Of a stretch of 64,000 bases of DNA, positions 52,769 through 61,164 are shown piece by piece (position 1 is the stretch's first letter; each line of letters begins with the position of its first letter). This stretch comes from Streptomyces nigra (GTDB lineage: Bacteria; Actinomycetota; Actinomycetes; Streptomycetales; Streptomycetaceae), in assembly GCF_003074055.1 (NCBI RefSeq), contig NZ_CP029043.1:4828501-4892500 (forward strand), written 5' to 3'. The position numbers and the translations under genes are program-made. The notes beneath the pieces were generated by a model. That model made no database searches, was not told the origin of the DNA, and was given only the letters and a program-made list of their open reading frames with translations.

Positions 52769-53745
52769 CTACCGCGTCGTCGTGATCCGGACCGCGTCCC
52801 GGCCCGTCCCGCTCTCCGGGGCGCCCGCGGTGCCGCTCGCCCGCCACCGGCTGTCGGTGTTCCCGGCGGTCCACTCGCGCCCCGCGTACACCACCTGCTT
52901 GATGTGCAGCCGGGACGCGTTGGCCACCGCCCAGTGCGCCAGCTGCCAGCCGCGCTCCCCGGCCTCGCGCCCGTCCCCGGACCGCCCGTCCCCGGTCACC
53001 GGCAGTACGACGGTCCGTCCGTCCCCGCGGGCGCCCGGCTCGGCGGACGGTGTCGGGGACGCCCTGCCGGTGCCCACCTCGGCGGCGGCCGACTGGAGCG
53101 CGTCGCGCCCGAAGTCCCGCACCAGCGCCGCCCGGACCCGGTCCGTGCCCTCGATGGGCGTCGTGTCCGGACGGCCCTCGCAGGTCAGGGTGGCCGCCGA
53201 GCGCCCGGTGAGCGCGGCGGCCAGCAGGGCGGCGTCCGGCTCGTGCTTGGCGTACGCCTCCGGGAAACCGCTGCGCTGGACGCGCTGCGCGGCCTCCGTC
53301 AGCGGGAGCCGGGTGTACTCGGGGACCTTGACGAGGTGCTCGTAGAAGGCGCCGGCCGCGTAGGTCGGGTCCATGATCTGCTTCTGGGTGCCCCAGCCCT
53401 GCGACGGCCGCTGCTGGAACAGGCCCAGGGAGTCCCGGTCGCCGTGCTCGATGTTGCGCAGCGCCGACTCCTGCAGCGCGGTCGCGAGCGCGATCGTCAC
53501 CGCCCGCTCCGGCAGCCCTCGCCCCGTGCCCACCGCGGCGATCGTCGCCGCGTTCACCGCCTGCTCCGGGGTGAACTCGTACCGCGCGCCGTCCCCCGAG
53601 CCGGAGACGACCGCGCAGCCCGGGGTGTGCGCGCCCCCGGTGACGTACTGCACGGCGAGGTACCCCGCGACGGCGAGCAGGACCAGGAGGGACGCCCCCG
53701 GCGGAGGAGGCGGCCACGGCGTGTGGTGGGCGACGTCTTCGGCAC
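52769..53745 (-). CDS. Membrane-anchored lysozyme/transglycosylase-like protein (apparent frameshift at about 53690)
   Basis: From GTG 53653 the intact frame gives 294 aa with the segment NAATIAAVGTGRGLPERAVT, a likely catalytic Glu in ALATALQESALRN, and RDSLGLFQQRPSQGWG. These resemble the lysozyme-like modules found in actinobacterial wall hydrolases, although homologs are often named heavy-metal transporter. Upstream of the GTG the same frame encodes a TM helix (LLVLLAVAGYLAVQYV) but has no start, while another frame from 53745 encodes MPKTSPTTRRGRLLRRGRP. One extra base in the CCC/GGGGG runs at 53689-53699 joins them into a normal N-in membrane anchor. Confidence 0.7.
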
Positions 53746-53840
53746 GCGTACAAGGTAGCCGAGGCTACTGAGTGGTAGGGGAGTGGTGGGAGAAGAGGGA
53801 CGGGGGAGGGGACGCGGGGCCGGAGGTTAGGGTCGGCCCC

Positions 53841-54920
53841 ATGGCCGACACCTCCCTTGACCTCAGCCTCGACGCCGCCCTGCTCACCGCCCGGCTGGTC
53901 GACCTCCCTTCCGAGAGCGGCTCCGAGAAGCCCCTCGCGGACGCCATCGAGGGCGCCCTGCGCGCCCTGCCCCATCTGACGGTCGAGCGGTACGGCAACA
54001 ACGTCCTGGCCCGCACCGACCTCGGCCGGCCGGAGCGGGTCATCCTCGCCGGGCACATCGACACCGTGCCGATCGCGGACAACGTCCCCTCGCGCCTCGA
54101 CGACGACGGCGTCCTGTGGGGCTGCGGCACCTGCGACATGAAGTCCGGCGTCGCCGTCCAGCTGCGCATCGCGGCCACCGTCCCGGAACCCAACCGCGAC
54201 CTGACGTTCGTCTTCTACGACAACGAGGAGGTCACCGCAGACCTCAACGGCCTCAAGCACATCGCCGAGAACCGCCCGCAGTGGCTCGAGGGCGACTTCG
54301 CGGTGCTGCTGGAGCCCTCGGACGGCGAGGTCGAGGGCGGCTGCCAGGGCACCCTGCGCGTGCTGCTGAAGACCACGGGCGAGCGCGCCCACTCCGCGCG
54401 CTCCTGGATGGGCTCGAACGCCATCCACGCGGCCTCCCCGATCCTGGCCCGCCTCGCCTCGTACGAGCCGCGCCACCCCGTGATCGACGGCCTGGAGTAC
54501 CGGGAGGGCCTGAACGCGGTCGGCATCTCCGGCGGGGTCGCGGGCAACGTCATCCCCGACGAGTGCGTCGTCACCGTGAATTTCCGGTACGCCCCGGACC
54601 GCACCGAGGAGGAGGCCGTGGCGCACGTCCGCGAGGTGTTCGCCGACTGCGGTGTCGAGGAGTTCATCATCGACGACCACAGCGGCGGCGCCCTGCCCGG
54701 CCTGTCCCACCCGGCCGCCGCGGCCTTCATGGAGGCGGTCGGCGGCATCGCGCGGCCCAAGTACGGCTGGACGGACGTCTCCCGCTTCTCCGCCCTCGGC
54801 GTCCCCGCCGTGAACTACGGCCCCGGCAACCCGCATCTCGCCCACAAGCGGGACGAGCGGGTCGAGACGGCGAAGATCCTCGCGGGCGAGGAGCGGCTGC
54901 GGGCCTGGCTCACCGCGTGA
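53841..54920 (+). CDS. dapE: Succinyl-diaminopimelate desuccinylase
   Basis: The 359-aa M20-family dinuclear zinc hydrolase removes succinate from N-succinyl-LL-DAP in lysine/peptidoglycan synthesis. It has LAGHIDTVP, the bridging Asp in GCGTCDMKSG, the Glu pair in YDNEEVTAD and a C-terminal Zn His region in GPGNPHLAHK. The ATG at 53841 is preceded by TAGGGT (53828-53833) and a 7-nt gap, so probably leaderless; upstream sequence in frame is non-conserved. Confidence 0.94.
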   Translation: MADTSLDLSLDAALLTARLVDLPSESGSEKPLADAIEGALRALPHLTVERYGNNVLARTDLGRPERVILAGHIDTVPIADNVPSRLDDDGVLWGCGTCDMKSGVAVQLRIAATVPEPNRDLTFVFYDNEEVTADLNGLKHIAENRPQWLEGDFAVLLEPSDGEVEGGCQGTLRVLLKTTGERAHSARSWMGSNAIHAASPILARLASYEPRHPVIDGLEYREGLNAVGISGGVAGNVIPDECVVTVNFRYAPDRTEEEAVAHVREVFADCGVEEFIIDDHSGGALPGLSHPAAAAFMEAVGGIARPKYGWTDVSRFSALGVPAVNYGPGNPHLAHKRDERVETAKILAGEERLRAWLTA

Positions 54921-55039
54921 GCCGATCGGGGCGCCGGCGGGTTTGGAACGTCTCAGCGCGGACATGCTGACGTCCCTCGCGGGTAACCCGCGTCGATCTA
55001 CGCTGAGGCGGAACGTCCTGGCACATGGAGGGAGCGCAT

Positions 55040-55798
55040 ATGGCTACCGGTGACCCCGAGGGGAAAAAGCAGCCACCCGACGAGCAGCGGCTGGGGCCGG
55101 TGCTGCGGCGGCGCCACCAGGTGCAGGCGGGCACCACCGACCAGCGTCTGCTGGACGAGCGTGCTCCCACCGACTGGGTCCACACCGACCCCTGGCGGGT
55201 CCTGCGCATCCAGTCGGAGTTCATCGAGGGCTTCGGCACGCTCGCCGAGCTGCCGCCCGCGATCAGCGTCTTCGGCTCCGCCCGCACCCCGGTGGACTCC
55301 CCGGAGTACGAGGCCGGCGTGCGGCTGGGCCGGGGCCTGGTCGAGGCCGGCTTCGCCGTCATCACCGGCGGCGGCCCCGGCGCGATGGAGGCGGCCAACA
55401 AGGGCGCCCTCGAAGCGGACGGCACCTCGGTCGGCCTGGGCATCGAGCTGCCCTTCGAACAGGGCCTCAACCCCTACGTCGACATCGGCCTGAACTTCCG
55501 GTACTTCTTCGTCCGCAAGATGATGTTCGTCAAGTACGCCCAGGGGTTCGTGGTCCTCCCGGGCGGCCTCGGCACCCTCGACGAGCTCTTCGAGGCCCTC
55601 ACCCTGGTCCAGACCCAGAAGGTCACCCGGTTCCCGATCGTGTTGTTCGGCACCGACTACTGGGGCGGTCTGGTGGACTGGCTGACCCACACCGTGGTGG
55701 CCCAGGGCAAGGCGTCCGAGAAGGACCTGCTGCTGTTCCACGTCACCGACGACGTGGACGAGGCGGTGGCCCTGGTGTCCAAGGAGGCGGGCCGCTGA
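55040..55798 (+). CDS. LOG-family protein (TIGR00730; cytokinin riboside phosphoribohydrolase-like)
   Basis: The 252-aa protein has the LOG signature GGGPGAMEAANKGA and PGGLGTLDELFEAL, with FVRKMMFVKYAQ between them. LOG enzymes cleave ribose-5-phosphate from nucleoside monophosphates; the bacterial substrate is often unknown. An N-terminal 80-residue extension is typical for actinobacterial members such as Rv1205. The ATG at 55040 is preferred because GGAGGGAG sits 8 nt upstream; an ATG five codons earlier is in frame. Confidence 0.92.
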   Translation: MATGDPEGKKQPPDEQRLGPVLRRRHQVQAGTTDQRLLDERAPTDWVHTDPWRVLRIQSEFIEGFGTLAELPPAISVFGSARTPVDSPEYEAGVRLGRGLVEAGFAVITGGGPGAMEAANKGALEADGTSVGLGIELPFEQGLNPYVDIGLNFRYFFVRKMMFVKYAQGFVVLPGGLGTLDELFEALTLVQTQKVTRFPIVLFGTDYWGGLVDWLTHTVVAQGKASEKDLLLFHVTDDVDEAVALVSKEAGR

Positions 55799-55886
55799 CC
55801 GGGCCCCTGTGAGACGGCGTGGCGGGGCTGGGGCCTTTCGTTCGGATCACACCCCGCGACCCCGGCCTGATCCCAACGCAAGGCCA

Positions 55887-56123
55887 TAGGTCGTGTCCGC
55901 AAAGTCCCGCCTGCCGTTCGGCGCCCGGCACGCTCCCCCAAGCTCTTCGAGCAGGGGGGACCCCCACTCGCCGCACCGGCCGGCCACCCGCGTACAACCA
56001 GTACGCGGGAGCCCGTCCGGCACTCCCCCCAGCTCTTCGAGCAGGGGGGACCCCCAGAGCACGCACCGGACGCCGCTCGGCCCGCCCTACGGGCGGACGA
56101 CGCGACTATACGGACACGACCTA
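55887..56123. mobile_element. MITE-like 237-bp element with 20-bp terminal inverted repeats
   Basis: The left end TAGGTCGTGTCCGCAAAGTC (55887-55906) and the right end (56104-56123) match as inverted repeats at 18 of 20 positions. Both are flanked by GGCCA (55882-55886 and 56124-56128), a possible 5-bp target duplication; alternatively the duplicated site is TA just inside. The interior has no gene, two copies of a palindromic repeat, and a palindrome CGCGTAC..GTACGCG. The right end forms the folP stop codon. Confidence 0.7.
55933..56056. repeat. Two 34-bp palindromic repeats with 90-bp period
   Basis: Copies at 55933-55966 and 56023-56056 read CTCCCCC(A/C)AGCTCTTCGAGC followed by AGGGGGGACCCCCA. 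Each can fold as CCCCC..GCTC/GAGC..GGGGG. Similar intergenic palindromes are scattered in Streptomyces genomes. Both lie inside the MITE-like element. Confidence 0.75.
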
Positions 56124-57005
56124 GGCCAGTCCCCGCCGCGCCACGGCCGGCGGGCGGTGCCCCGCGATCGTCGCCACCATGTCCAGCACCTGCCGGGTCT
56201 CCGCCACCTCGTGCACCCGGTAGACCTGGGCGCCCAGCCACGCGGACACCGCGGTCGTCGCGAGCGTCCCGACCACCCGCTCCTTCACCGGCCGGTCCAG
56301 GGTCTCCCCGACGAAGTCCTTGTTGGACAGGGAGACCAGCACCGGCCAGCCCGTCTCCACCATCTCCCCGAGCCTCCGGGTCGCCTCCAGGCTGTGCCGG
56401 GTGTTCTTCCCGAAGTCGTGCCCCGGGTCGATCAGGATCGACTCGCGGGGGACCCCCAGCGCGAGCGCCCGCTCCGCCAGGCCCACGGTCACCCGCAGGA
56501 TGTCCGCCATGACGTCGTCGTACGTCACCCGGTGCGGCCGGGTCCGGGGCCGGGCGCCCCCGGCGTGCGTGCACACCAGACCCACTTCGTAGCGGGCCGC
56601 CACCTCCGCCAGGCCGGGGTCCACACCGCCCCAGGCGTCGTTCAGCAGATCGGCGCCCGCCTCGCACACCGCGGCGCCGACGTCGGCCCGCCAGGTGTCC
56701 ACGCTGATCACCACGTCCGGGAAGCGCCGCCGCACCTCCGCGACGAACCCGACCGTGCGCCGCGCCTCCTCCTGCGCGGTCACCTCCTCGCCGGGACCCG
56801 CCTTGACGCCGCCGATGTCGATGACGGCCGCGCCCTCGGCCACGGCCTGCTCCACGCGCGCGAGGGCCGGCTCGTCCTGGAACGTCGCCCCCTGGTCGTA
56901 GAAGGAGTCCGGGGTCCGGTTCACGATCGCCATGATCACCGGCTCGTGCGCGCCGAACTCACGACTGCCCAGCCTGAGCATCCCCTGTTGACCTTCCCTC
57001 GACAT
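56121..57005 (-). CDS. folP: Dihydropteroate synthase family protein (FolP/FolP2-like)
   Basis: The 294-aa TIM-barrel protein has NRTPDSFYDQG (pterin/PABA loop), VIDIGGVKAGPG, ISVDTW, LNDAWGG, IDPGHDFGK, SLSNKDFVGE and VYRVHEV, so the pterin-binding framework is there. Several positions depart from active DHPS (DPGHDFGK instead of DPG-G-FGK; KDFVG instead of the usual K/R-x-F-(I/L)-G). The neighbourhood matches mycobacterial folP2, whose product is reported to lack DHPS activity, so folate synthesis is not assured. Start ATG 57005; ATG 56981 is an alternative. The TAG stop is part of a MITE end. Confidence 0.85.
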   Translation of the reverse strand: MSREGQQGMLRLGSREFGAHEPVIMAIVNRTPDSFYDQGATFQDEPALARVEQAVAEGAAVIDIGGVKAGPGEEVTAQEEARRTVGFVAEVRRRFPDVVISVDTWRADVGAAVCEAGADLLNDAWGGVDPGLAEVAARYEVGLVCTHAGGARPRTRPHRVTYDDVMADILRVTVGLAERALALGVPRESILIDPGHDFGKNTRHSLEATRRLGEMVETGWPVLVSLSNKDFVGETLDRPVKERVVGTLATTAVSAWLGAQVYRVHEVAETRQVLDMVATIAGHRPPAVARRGLA

Positions 57006-57119
57006 TCCCGCTGCGTGCGGCCTTCGGGCCGCCTGCGACCCTAACCGTCAGCGTCGCATGGCACGATCGGACCCTGACACACCCGACCGCTCGCATCACG
57101 GACCGTGGGGGCCACAGCG

Positions 57120-57476
57120 ATGCTCATGTTCTTGTTCCTGGTCGTCGCGCTGGCCGTCGTGGTCGCAGCGGTGACGCTCGCCGTGGTGGGCGGCGGCGAG
57201 GGCGACGGACCGCTGCCGGAGGCCGCGCCCGAGCGGCTGAGCGACCCGCTGCCGCCGGACCGCCCGGTCGGCCGCGCCGACGTCGAGGGCCTGCGCTTCC
57301 CGCTGGCCGCCCGCGGCTACCGCATGGCCGATGTCGACGACGCCCTCAGCCGCCTCGGCGCCGAGCTCGCCGAGCGCGACGCCCGTATCGCCGACCTGGA
57401 GTCCGCGCTGGCCGGGGCGCGGGCGCCGCGCGACCAGGTGTCCATGGAGAAGCCCGACCAGGAGGACCAGCGGTGA
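57120..57476 (+). CDS. DivIVA-domain membrane protein
   Basis: The 118-aa protein has an N-terminal TM helix (MFLFLVVALAVVVAAVTLAVV), a Pro/Glu-rich linker and a DivIVA-like segment (LRFPLAARGYRMADVDDALSRLGAEL) continuing as a coiled coil (ERDARIADLESAL). It resembles mycobacterial Rv1209. The GXRGYR-like motif normally senses membrane curvature in DivIVA. ATG 57120 is used; GTG 57105 is possible. The stop overlaps the tag start (GTGA). Confidence 0.83.
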   Translation: MLMFLFLVVALAVVVAAVTLAVVGGGEGDGPLPEAAPERLSDPLPPDRPVGRADVEGLRFPLAARGYRMADVDDALSRLGAELAERDARIADLESALAGARAPRDQVSMEKPDQEDQR

Positions 57477-58060
57477 GCGACGGCACCGCCCTCCCGGGCC
57501 CGGACGGCGCCCTCCGCTGCCCCTGGGCCCTCTCGACCCCGGACTACGTGGCCTACCACGACGAGGAGTGGGGCCGCCCCGTCCACGGCGACGACGCCCT
57601 GTACGAACGGCTCTGCCTGGAGGCGTTCCAGTCCGGCCTGTCCTGGATCACGATCCTGCGCCGCCGCGAGGGCTTCCGGGCGGCCTTCGCCGGGTTCGAG
57701 ATCGCCCGGGTCGCCGAGTTCACCGAGGCCGACGAGGAGCGTCTCCTCGCCGACCCGGGCATCATCCGCAACCGTTTGAAGATCGCGGCGACCGTGGCCA
57801 ACGCGAAGGTGCTGGCCGGCTGGGCCCCGGGACAGCTCGACGCCCTCATCTGGTCCCACGCCCCCGACCCGGCCGGCCGGCCGGTCCCGAAAACCCTGGC
57901 GGACGTCCCCGCGATCACCCCGGAGTCGACGGCCCTGTCCAAGGCGCTGAAGAAGCGCGGCCTGCGGTTCGTCGGCCCGACGACGGCGTACGCCCTGATG
58001 CAGGCGTGCGGCCTGGTCGACGACCATCTCGCCGCATGCGAGGCGCGGGGCGTCGCCTGA
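57473..58060 (+). CDS. tag: DNA-3-methyladenine glycosylase I
   Basis: The 195-aa base-excision enzyme has RCPWALS, YHDEEWGRPVHGD, the catalytic Glu in LEAFQSGLSW and a C-terminal zinc site (His and Cys in VDDHLAACEA together with the N-terminal Cys and His). It removes N3-methyladenine from alkylated DNA. GTG start at 57473 is coupled to the DivIVA-like gene, the same pairing as Rv1209-Rv1210. Confidence 0.94.
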   Translation: MSDGTALPGPDGALRCPWALSTPDYVAYHDEEWGRPVHGDDALYERLCLEAFQSGLSWITILRRREGFRAAFAGFEIARVAEFTEADEERLLADPGIIRNRLKIAATVANAKVLAGWAPGQLDALIWSHAPDPAGRPVPKTLADVPAITPESTALSKALKKRGLRFVGPTTAYALMQACGLVDDHLAACEARGVA

Positions 58061-58090
58061 CGGCGGGACGGCGCCTCGCGGCTCTGGTGC

Positions 58091-58894
58091 TCAGCGGCCG
58101 AGGTAGCGGGGCTTCTCCTTGTTCACGAACGCCTGCACCGCGATCGCGTGGTCCTCGGAGGAGCCCGCGCGGGTCTGCAGCTCGTCCTCCTTGTCGAGGG
58201 TCTCCTCCAGGGAGTGCGCCAGCCCGAACGCCACCGCCTCCTTGATCGCCGCGTACGCCACCGTCGGGCCCTCGGCGAGCGAGCGCGCCACGCGCTCCGC
58301 CTCCGCGCGCAGCTCCGCCGCCGGCACCAGACGGTTCGCGATCCCGAGGTCGTACGCCTCCTGCGCGCCGATGTTGCGCGGGAAGAGCAGCAGGTCCGTG
58401 GCGCGGCTCGGGCCGACGACCCGCGGCAGCGTCCAGGAGATCCCGGAGTCGGCGGTCAGCGCGACCCCCGCGAACGACGTGTTGAACGCGGCGGTCTCCG
58501 CCACCACCCGGTAGTCCGCGGCCAGCGCGAAGCCGAGGCCGGCCCCGGCGGCGACGCCGTTCACCGCGGCCACGACCGGCTTCCGCATTCCGGCCAGCGC
58601 CCGGACGATCGGGTTGTAGTGCTCCTTGACCGTGGTCATGGTCAGCCGCGACCCGGTCTCCCGGTCGGAGGCCAGCAGCCCGATGTGCTCCTTCAGGTCC
58701 TGCCCCACGCAGAACGACCGCTCCCCGGCCGCCGTCAGCAGCACGGCCCGTACGGCGTCGTCGCCGGCGGCGGCCTCGACCGCGTCCCGCAGGGCGACCT
58801 TGGCGGCGATGTTCAGCGCGTTCATCGCTTCGGGGCGGTTCAGCGTGATCGTCGCCAGCCCGTCGCTCACCTCGTAGAGCACGGTGTCGGCCAT
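58091..58894 (-). CDS. Enoyl-CoA hydratase/isomerase family protein
   Basis: The 267-aa crotonase-fold enzyme has NRPEAMNALN, the oxyanion-hole loops (GERSFCVGQDLKEH and NGVAAGAGLGFALAAD) and ADSGISWTLPRVVG with an Asp/Glu position typical of PaaG-like hydratases. Substrate unknown; phenylacetate or fatty-acid beta-oxidation are possibilities. The ATG at 58894 follows GGAGGGGAC. Convergent with tag. Confidence 0.92.
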   Translation of the reverse strand: MADTVLYEVSDGLATITLNRPEAMNALNIAAKVALRDAVEAAAGDDAVRAVLLTAAGERSFCVGQDLKEHIGLLASDRETGSRLTMTTVKEHYNPIVRALAGMRKPVVAAVNGVAAGAGLGFALAADYRVVAETAAFNTSFAGVALTADSGISWTLPRVVGPSRATDLLLFPRNIGAQEAYDLGIANRLVPAAELRAEAERVARSLAEGPTVAYAAIKEAVAFGLAHSLEETLDKEDELQTRAGSSEDHAIAVQAFVNKEKPRYLGR

Positions 58895-59270
58895 GGTGTG
58901 TCCCCTCCGGTGTGGCGGCTCGGGCGTACTCGTCGGTACGCCCCTGTCTGAGGGACAGCATGGCGGAGATCACGGCCCGCCACGGCGACCGGACGTGTGA
59001 CCTGCGTCAAAGAATGCCCGCACGGGCGCGTGCGCTCGAAGTGTGCGGGGTGGCGCAGTATCGCAGCCACATCGCCGAATTGAGTGGTTTTGCTCGCGCG
59101 CGTTGCCCAAGCGATGCCGACCGATGTTGGTCATCGGGTCCTGCGATGCGGGATAATGGCTGGGAAGCAATGTGTTCGATGCCGGTGTCGCGTGTCTCAC
59201 TCCCGAGACGCGTGCCCTCCATGGGGCCGTCGGCTTTGACGATGAGCTGGTTTCAGGAAGGGGAACGAGC
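58895..59270. other. Divergent intergenic region upstream of the DUF3117 gene
   Basis: This 376-bp gap includes TTGGTC (59127-59132) and GATAAT (59152-59157), 19 bp apart, a plausible vegetative promoter for the DUF3117 gene with a leader of about 105 nt. The GTGTCGCGTGTCTCACTCCCGAGACGCG stretch near 59188 can fold weakly. No gene is visible. Confidence 0.45.
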
Positions 59271-59438
59271 ATGGCGGCCATGAAGCCGCGGACGGGCGAT
59301 GGCCCGCTCGAGGTGACCAAGGAGGGGCGGGGCATCGTCATGCGCGTTCCGCTCGAAGGCGGCGGTCGGCTCGTCGTCGAGTTGACCCCTGACGAGGCCG
59401 ACGCGCTCGGCGACGCCCTCAAGAAGGTCGTCGGCTGA
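59271..59438 (+). CDS. DUF3117 small protein
   Basis: The 55-aa protein (MAAMKPRTGDGPLEVTKEGR start, then IVMRVPLEGGGRLVVELTPDEA) matches the highly conserved actinobacterial DUF3117 family (Rv1211 in M. tuberculosis). It is predicted as a small beta sheet plus helix. The ATG at 59271 has AGGAAGGGGA upstream. Function uncertain; the family is almost invariant across actinobacteria. Confidence 0.88.
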   Translation: MAAMKPRTGDGPLEVTKEGRGIVMRVPLEGGGRLVVELTPDEADALGDALKKVVG

Positions 59439-59531
59439 CGCGGGAGCGACCCTACCCTTTCGGTGACCCCGGCACTCCGCGGATGCCGGGGTCGCTGTTT
59501 TCCCCGGGGCGTACGGCCCCTGGAGCGTCCC

Positions 59532-60164
59532 TCAGCGCTTGACCGCGCACAGCAGTCCGTCGCCCACCGGCAGCAGCGACGGGACGAGCTCCTGGCTCTC
59601 CCGCACCGCCCGCAGCAGCTCACGGACGCGTATCACCTCGGTGGGCTGGGGGCCCGAGTCGACGGTACGGCCGTTGGCGAAGACGCCCTCGAACGCGACG
59701 AGGCCCCCCGGACGCAGCAGACGCAACGATTCGGCGAGATAGTCGAGGAACTCCAGCCGGTCGCCGTCGCAGAACACCAGGTCGTAGCCGGCGTCCGCGA
59801 GACGCGGCAGGACGTCCAGCGCGCTGCCCGGGATGAACCGGGCACGGTTGCTCGCGAACCCCGCGGCGCGGAAGGCCTGACGGGCGAACTGCTGATGCTC
59901 CGGCTCCGAGTCGACCGTGGTCAGGACGCCGTCCGGGCGCATGCCGTGCAGGAGGTGGATGCCCGACACGCCGGTGCCGGTGCCGATCTCCGCGACCGCC
60001 TTCGCGTCCACGGTGGCGGCGAGCAACCCCAGAGCGGCGCCCGTGCCGGGCGAGACCGAGCGCAGTCCCGCCTCGCGGGCCCGGTCCCGGGCCCAGCGCA
60101 GGACGTCGTCCTCGGCGACGTAGGCGTCGGCGAACGCCCAGCTCGTCTGCCGGTTGCCGGTAAT
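59532..60164 (-). CDS. O-methyltransferase family 3, probable ATT start
   Basis: The SAM-dependent methyltransferase has EIGTGTGVSGIHLLHGM (SAM loop), LVFCDGDRLEFLDY and GGLVAFEGVFANGR. From the first in-frame ATG/GTG/TTG (TTG at 60026) only 164 aa would be made, lacking the conserved N-terminal helices. Upstream in the same open frame lies TGNRQTSWAFADAYVAEDD and GLRSVSPGTGAAL, the expected N-terminus, with AGGAG 6 nt before an ATT codon at 60164. A 210-aa product starting at ATT is therefore proposed. The gene lies divergent to sigE exactly as Rv1220c does. Confidence 0.82.
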   Translation of the reverse strand: MTGNRQTSWAFADAYVAEDDVLRWARDRAREAGLRSVSPGTGAALGLLAATVDAKAVAEIGTGTGVSGIHLLHGMRPDGVLTTVDSEPEHQQFARQAFRAAGFASNRARFIPGSALDVLPRLADAGYDLVFCDGDRLEFLDYLAESLRLLRPGGLVAFEGVFANGRTVDSGPQPTEVIRVRELLRAVRESQELVPSLLPVGDGLLCAVKR

Positions 60165-60217
60165 GACCCTCTCCTGTCCCCGTGGTTGCCTGGGCGTGAC
60201 TGTATCCGTTGCGCTCG

Positions 60218-60243
60218 GGAACCCGCAGATGGGACCGCGCGTT
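60218..60243 (+). promoter_or_regulatory. Candidate sigma-E-type (ECF) promoter upstream of sigE
   Basis: GGGAAC with GGAAC at 60218-60222 is followed after 17 bp by CGTT (60240-60243), matching the GGAAC/CGTT pattern reported for actinobacterial SigE autoregulation. It lies 150 bp upstream of the sigE start. Confidence 0.45.
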
Positions 60244-60393
60244 TGGAAGGGTGGGAAGACGAGCGGGGGGACACAGTTGGATCACGATGACGAGCAGGGT
60301 CGCGAGCAAGTGCCGACGCAGGCGCACCAGCCGTGTCAGCCCAGTTCAAACTCTCGTAAAACCGCTTATCCGGAGCTAACGGGCGAGGTGGCT

Positions 60394-61164
60394 ATGGTAG
60401 GGGCTCCACTGGACACCACCAGAGCCGATAGGGGAGGTGCGGCTGCGCCTGCGGATCGGGCAGGGGTGCTGCGGCGCCTCCTCGGATCGGCGGGCAGGCC
60501 GAAATCCGTGAACGACACCGCTGACCACAGCCACGCCGGCGACTTCGCCCAGACCGCGACCTTCTCCACCGACGCGGACGGGCAGGCGTGGACTCCGCCC
60601 ACCTGGGAGGAGATCGTCAGCACGCACAGCGGCCGTGTGTACCGGCTCGCCTACCGGCTCACGGGCAACCAGCACGACGCCGAGGACCTCACCCAGGAGG
60701 TCTTCGTCCGTGTCTTCCGCTCCCTGTCGACCTACACGCCGGGCACCTTCGAGGGCTGGCTGCACCGCATCACGACGAACCTGTTCCTGGACATGGTCCG
60801 CCGCAAGCAGCGCATCCGGTTCGACGCGCTGGGCGAGGACGCCGCCGAGCGGCTGCCCAGCAAGGAGCCCTCGCCCCAGCAGGTCTTCAACGACGCCCAC
60901 TTCGACGCGGACGTCCAGCAGGCCCTCGACACCCTCGCACCGGAGTTCCGCGCCGCGGTCGTCCTGTGCGACATCGAGGGGCTGTCCTACGAGGAGATCG
61001 CCGCCACCCTCGGCGTCAAGCTCGGCACCGTCCGCTCGCGGATCCACCGCGGCCGCTCGCAGCTGCGCAAGGCCCTCGCCCACCGCTCGCCGGAGGCGCG
61101 TGCCGAACGCCGCTCCTTCGTGCCGCGCGTGGCCGCTCTGGGGGGAGGGGGCGCGAGCGCGTGA
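60394..61164 (+). CDS. sigE: ECF RNA polymerase sigma factor SigE
   Basis: The 256-aa sigma factor has a variable 75-residue N-terminus, then region 2 (VYRLAYRLTGNQHDAEDLTQEVFVRVF and LHRITTNLFLDMVRRKQR) and region 4 (LDTLAPEFRAAVVLCDIEGLSYEEIAATLG, KLGTVRSRIHRGRSQLRKAL). It directs envelope-stress transcription in mycobacterial orthologs. ATG 60394 has GAGGTGG close upstream. It overlaps the anti-sigma gene (GTGA). S. coelicolor SigE (SCO3356) is a different locus, so the symbol follows the mycobacterial naming. Confidence 0.9.
   Translation: MVGAPLDTTRADRGGAAAPADRAGVLRRLLGSAGRPKSVNDTADHSHAGDFAQTATFSTDADGQAWTPPTWEEIVSTHSGRVYRLAYRLTGNQHDAEDLTQEVFVRVFRSLSTYTPGTFEGWLHRITTNLFLDMVRRKQRIRFDALGEDAAERLPSKEPSPQQVFNDAHFDADVQQALDTLAPEFRAAVVLCDIEGLSYEEIAATLGVKLGTVRSRIHRGRSQLRKALAHRSPEARAERRSFVPRVAALGGGGASA

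Noticed and set aside
55819..57044. Frames through the MITE-like element and antisense to folP
   Set aside because: Composed of repeat sequence and shadow of folP; no start signals or domains.
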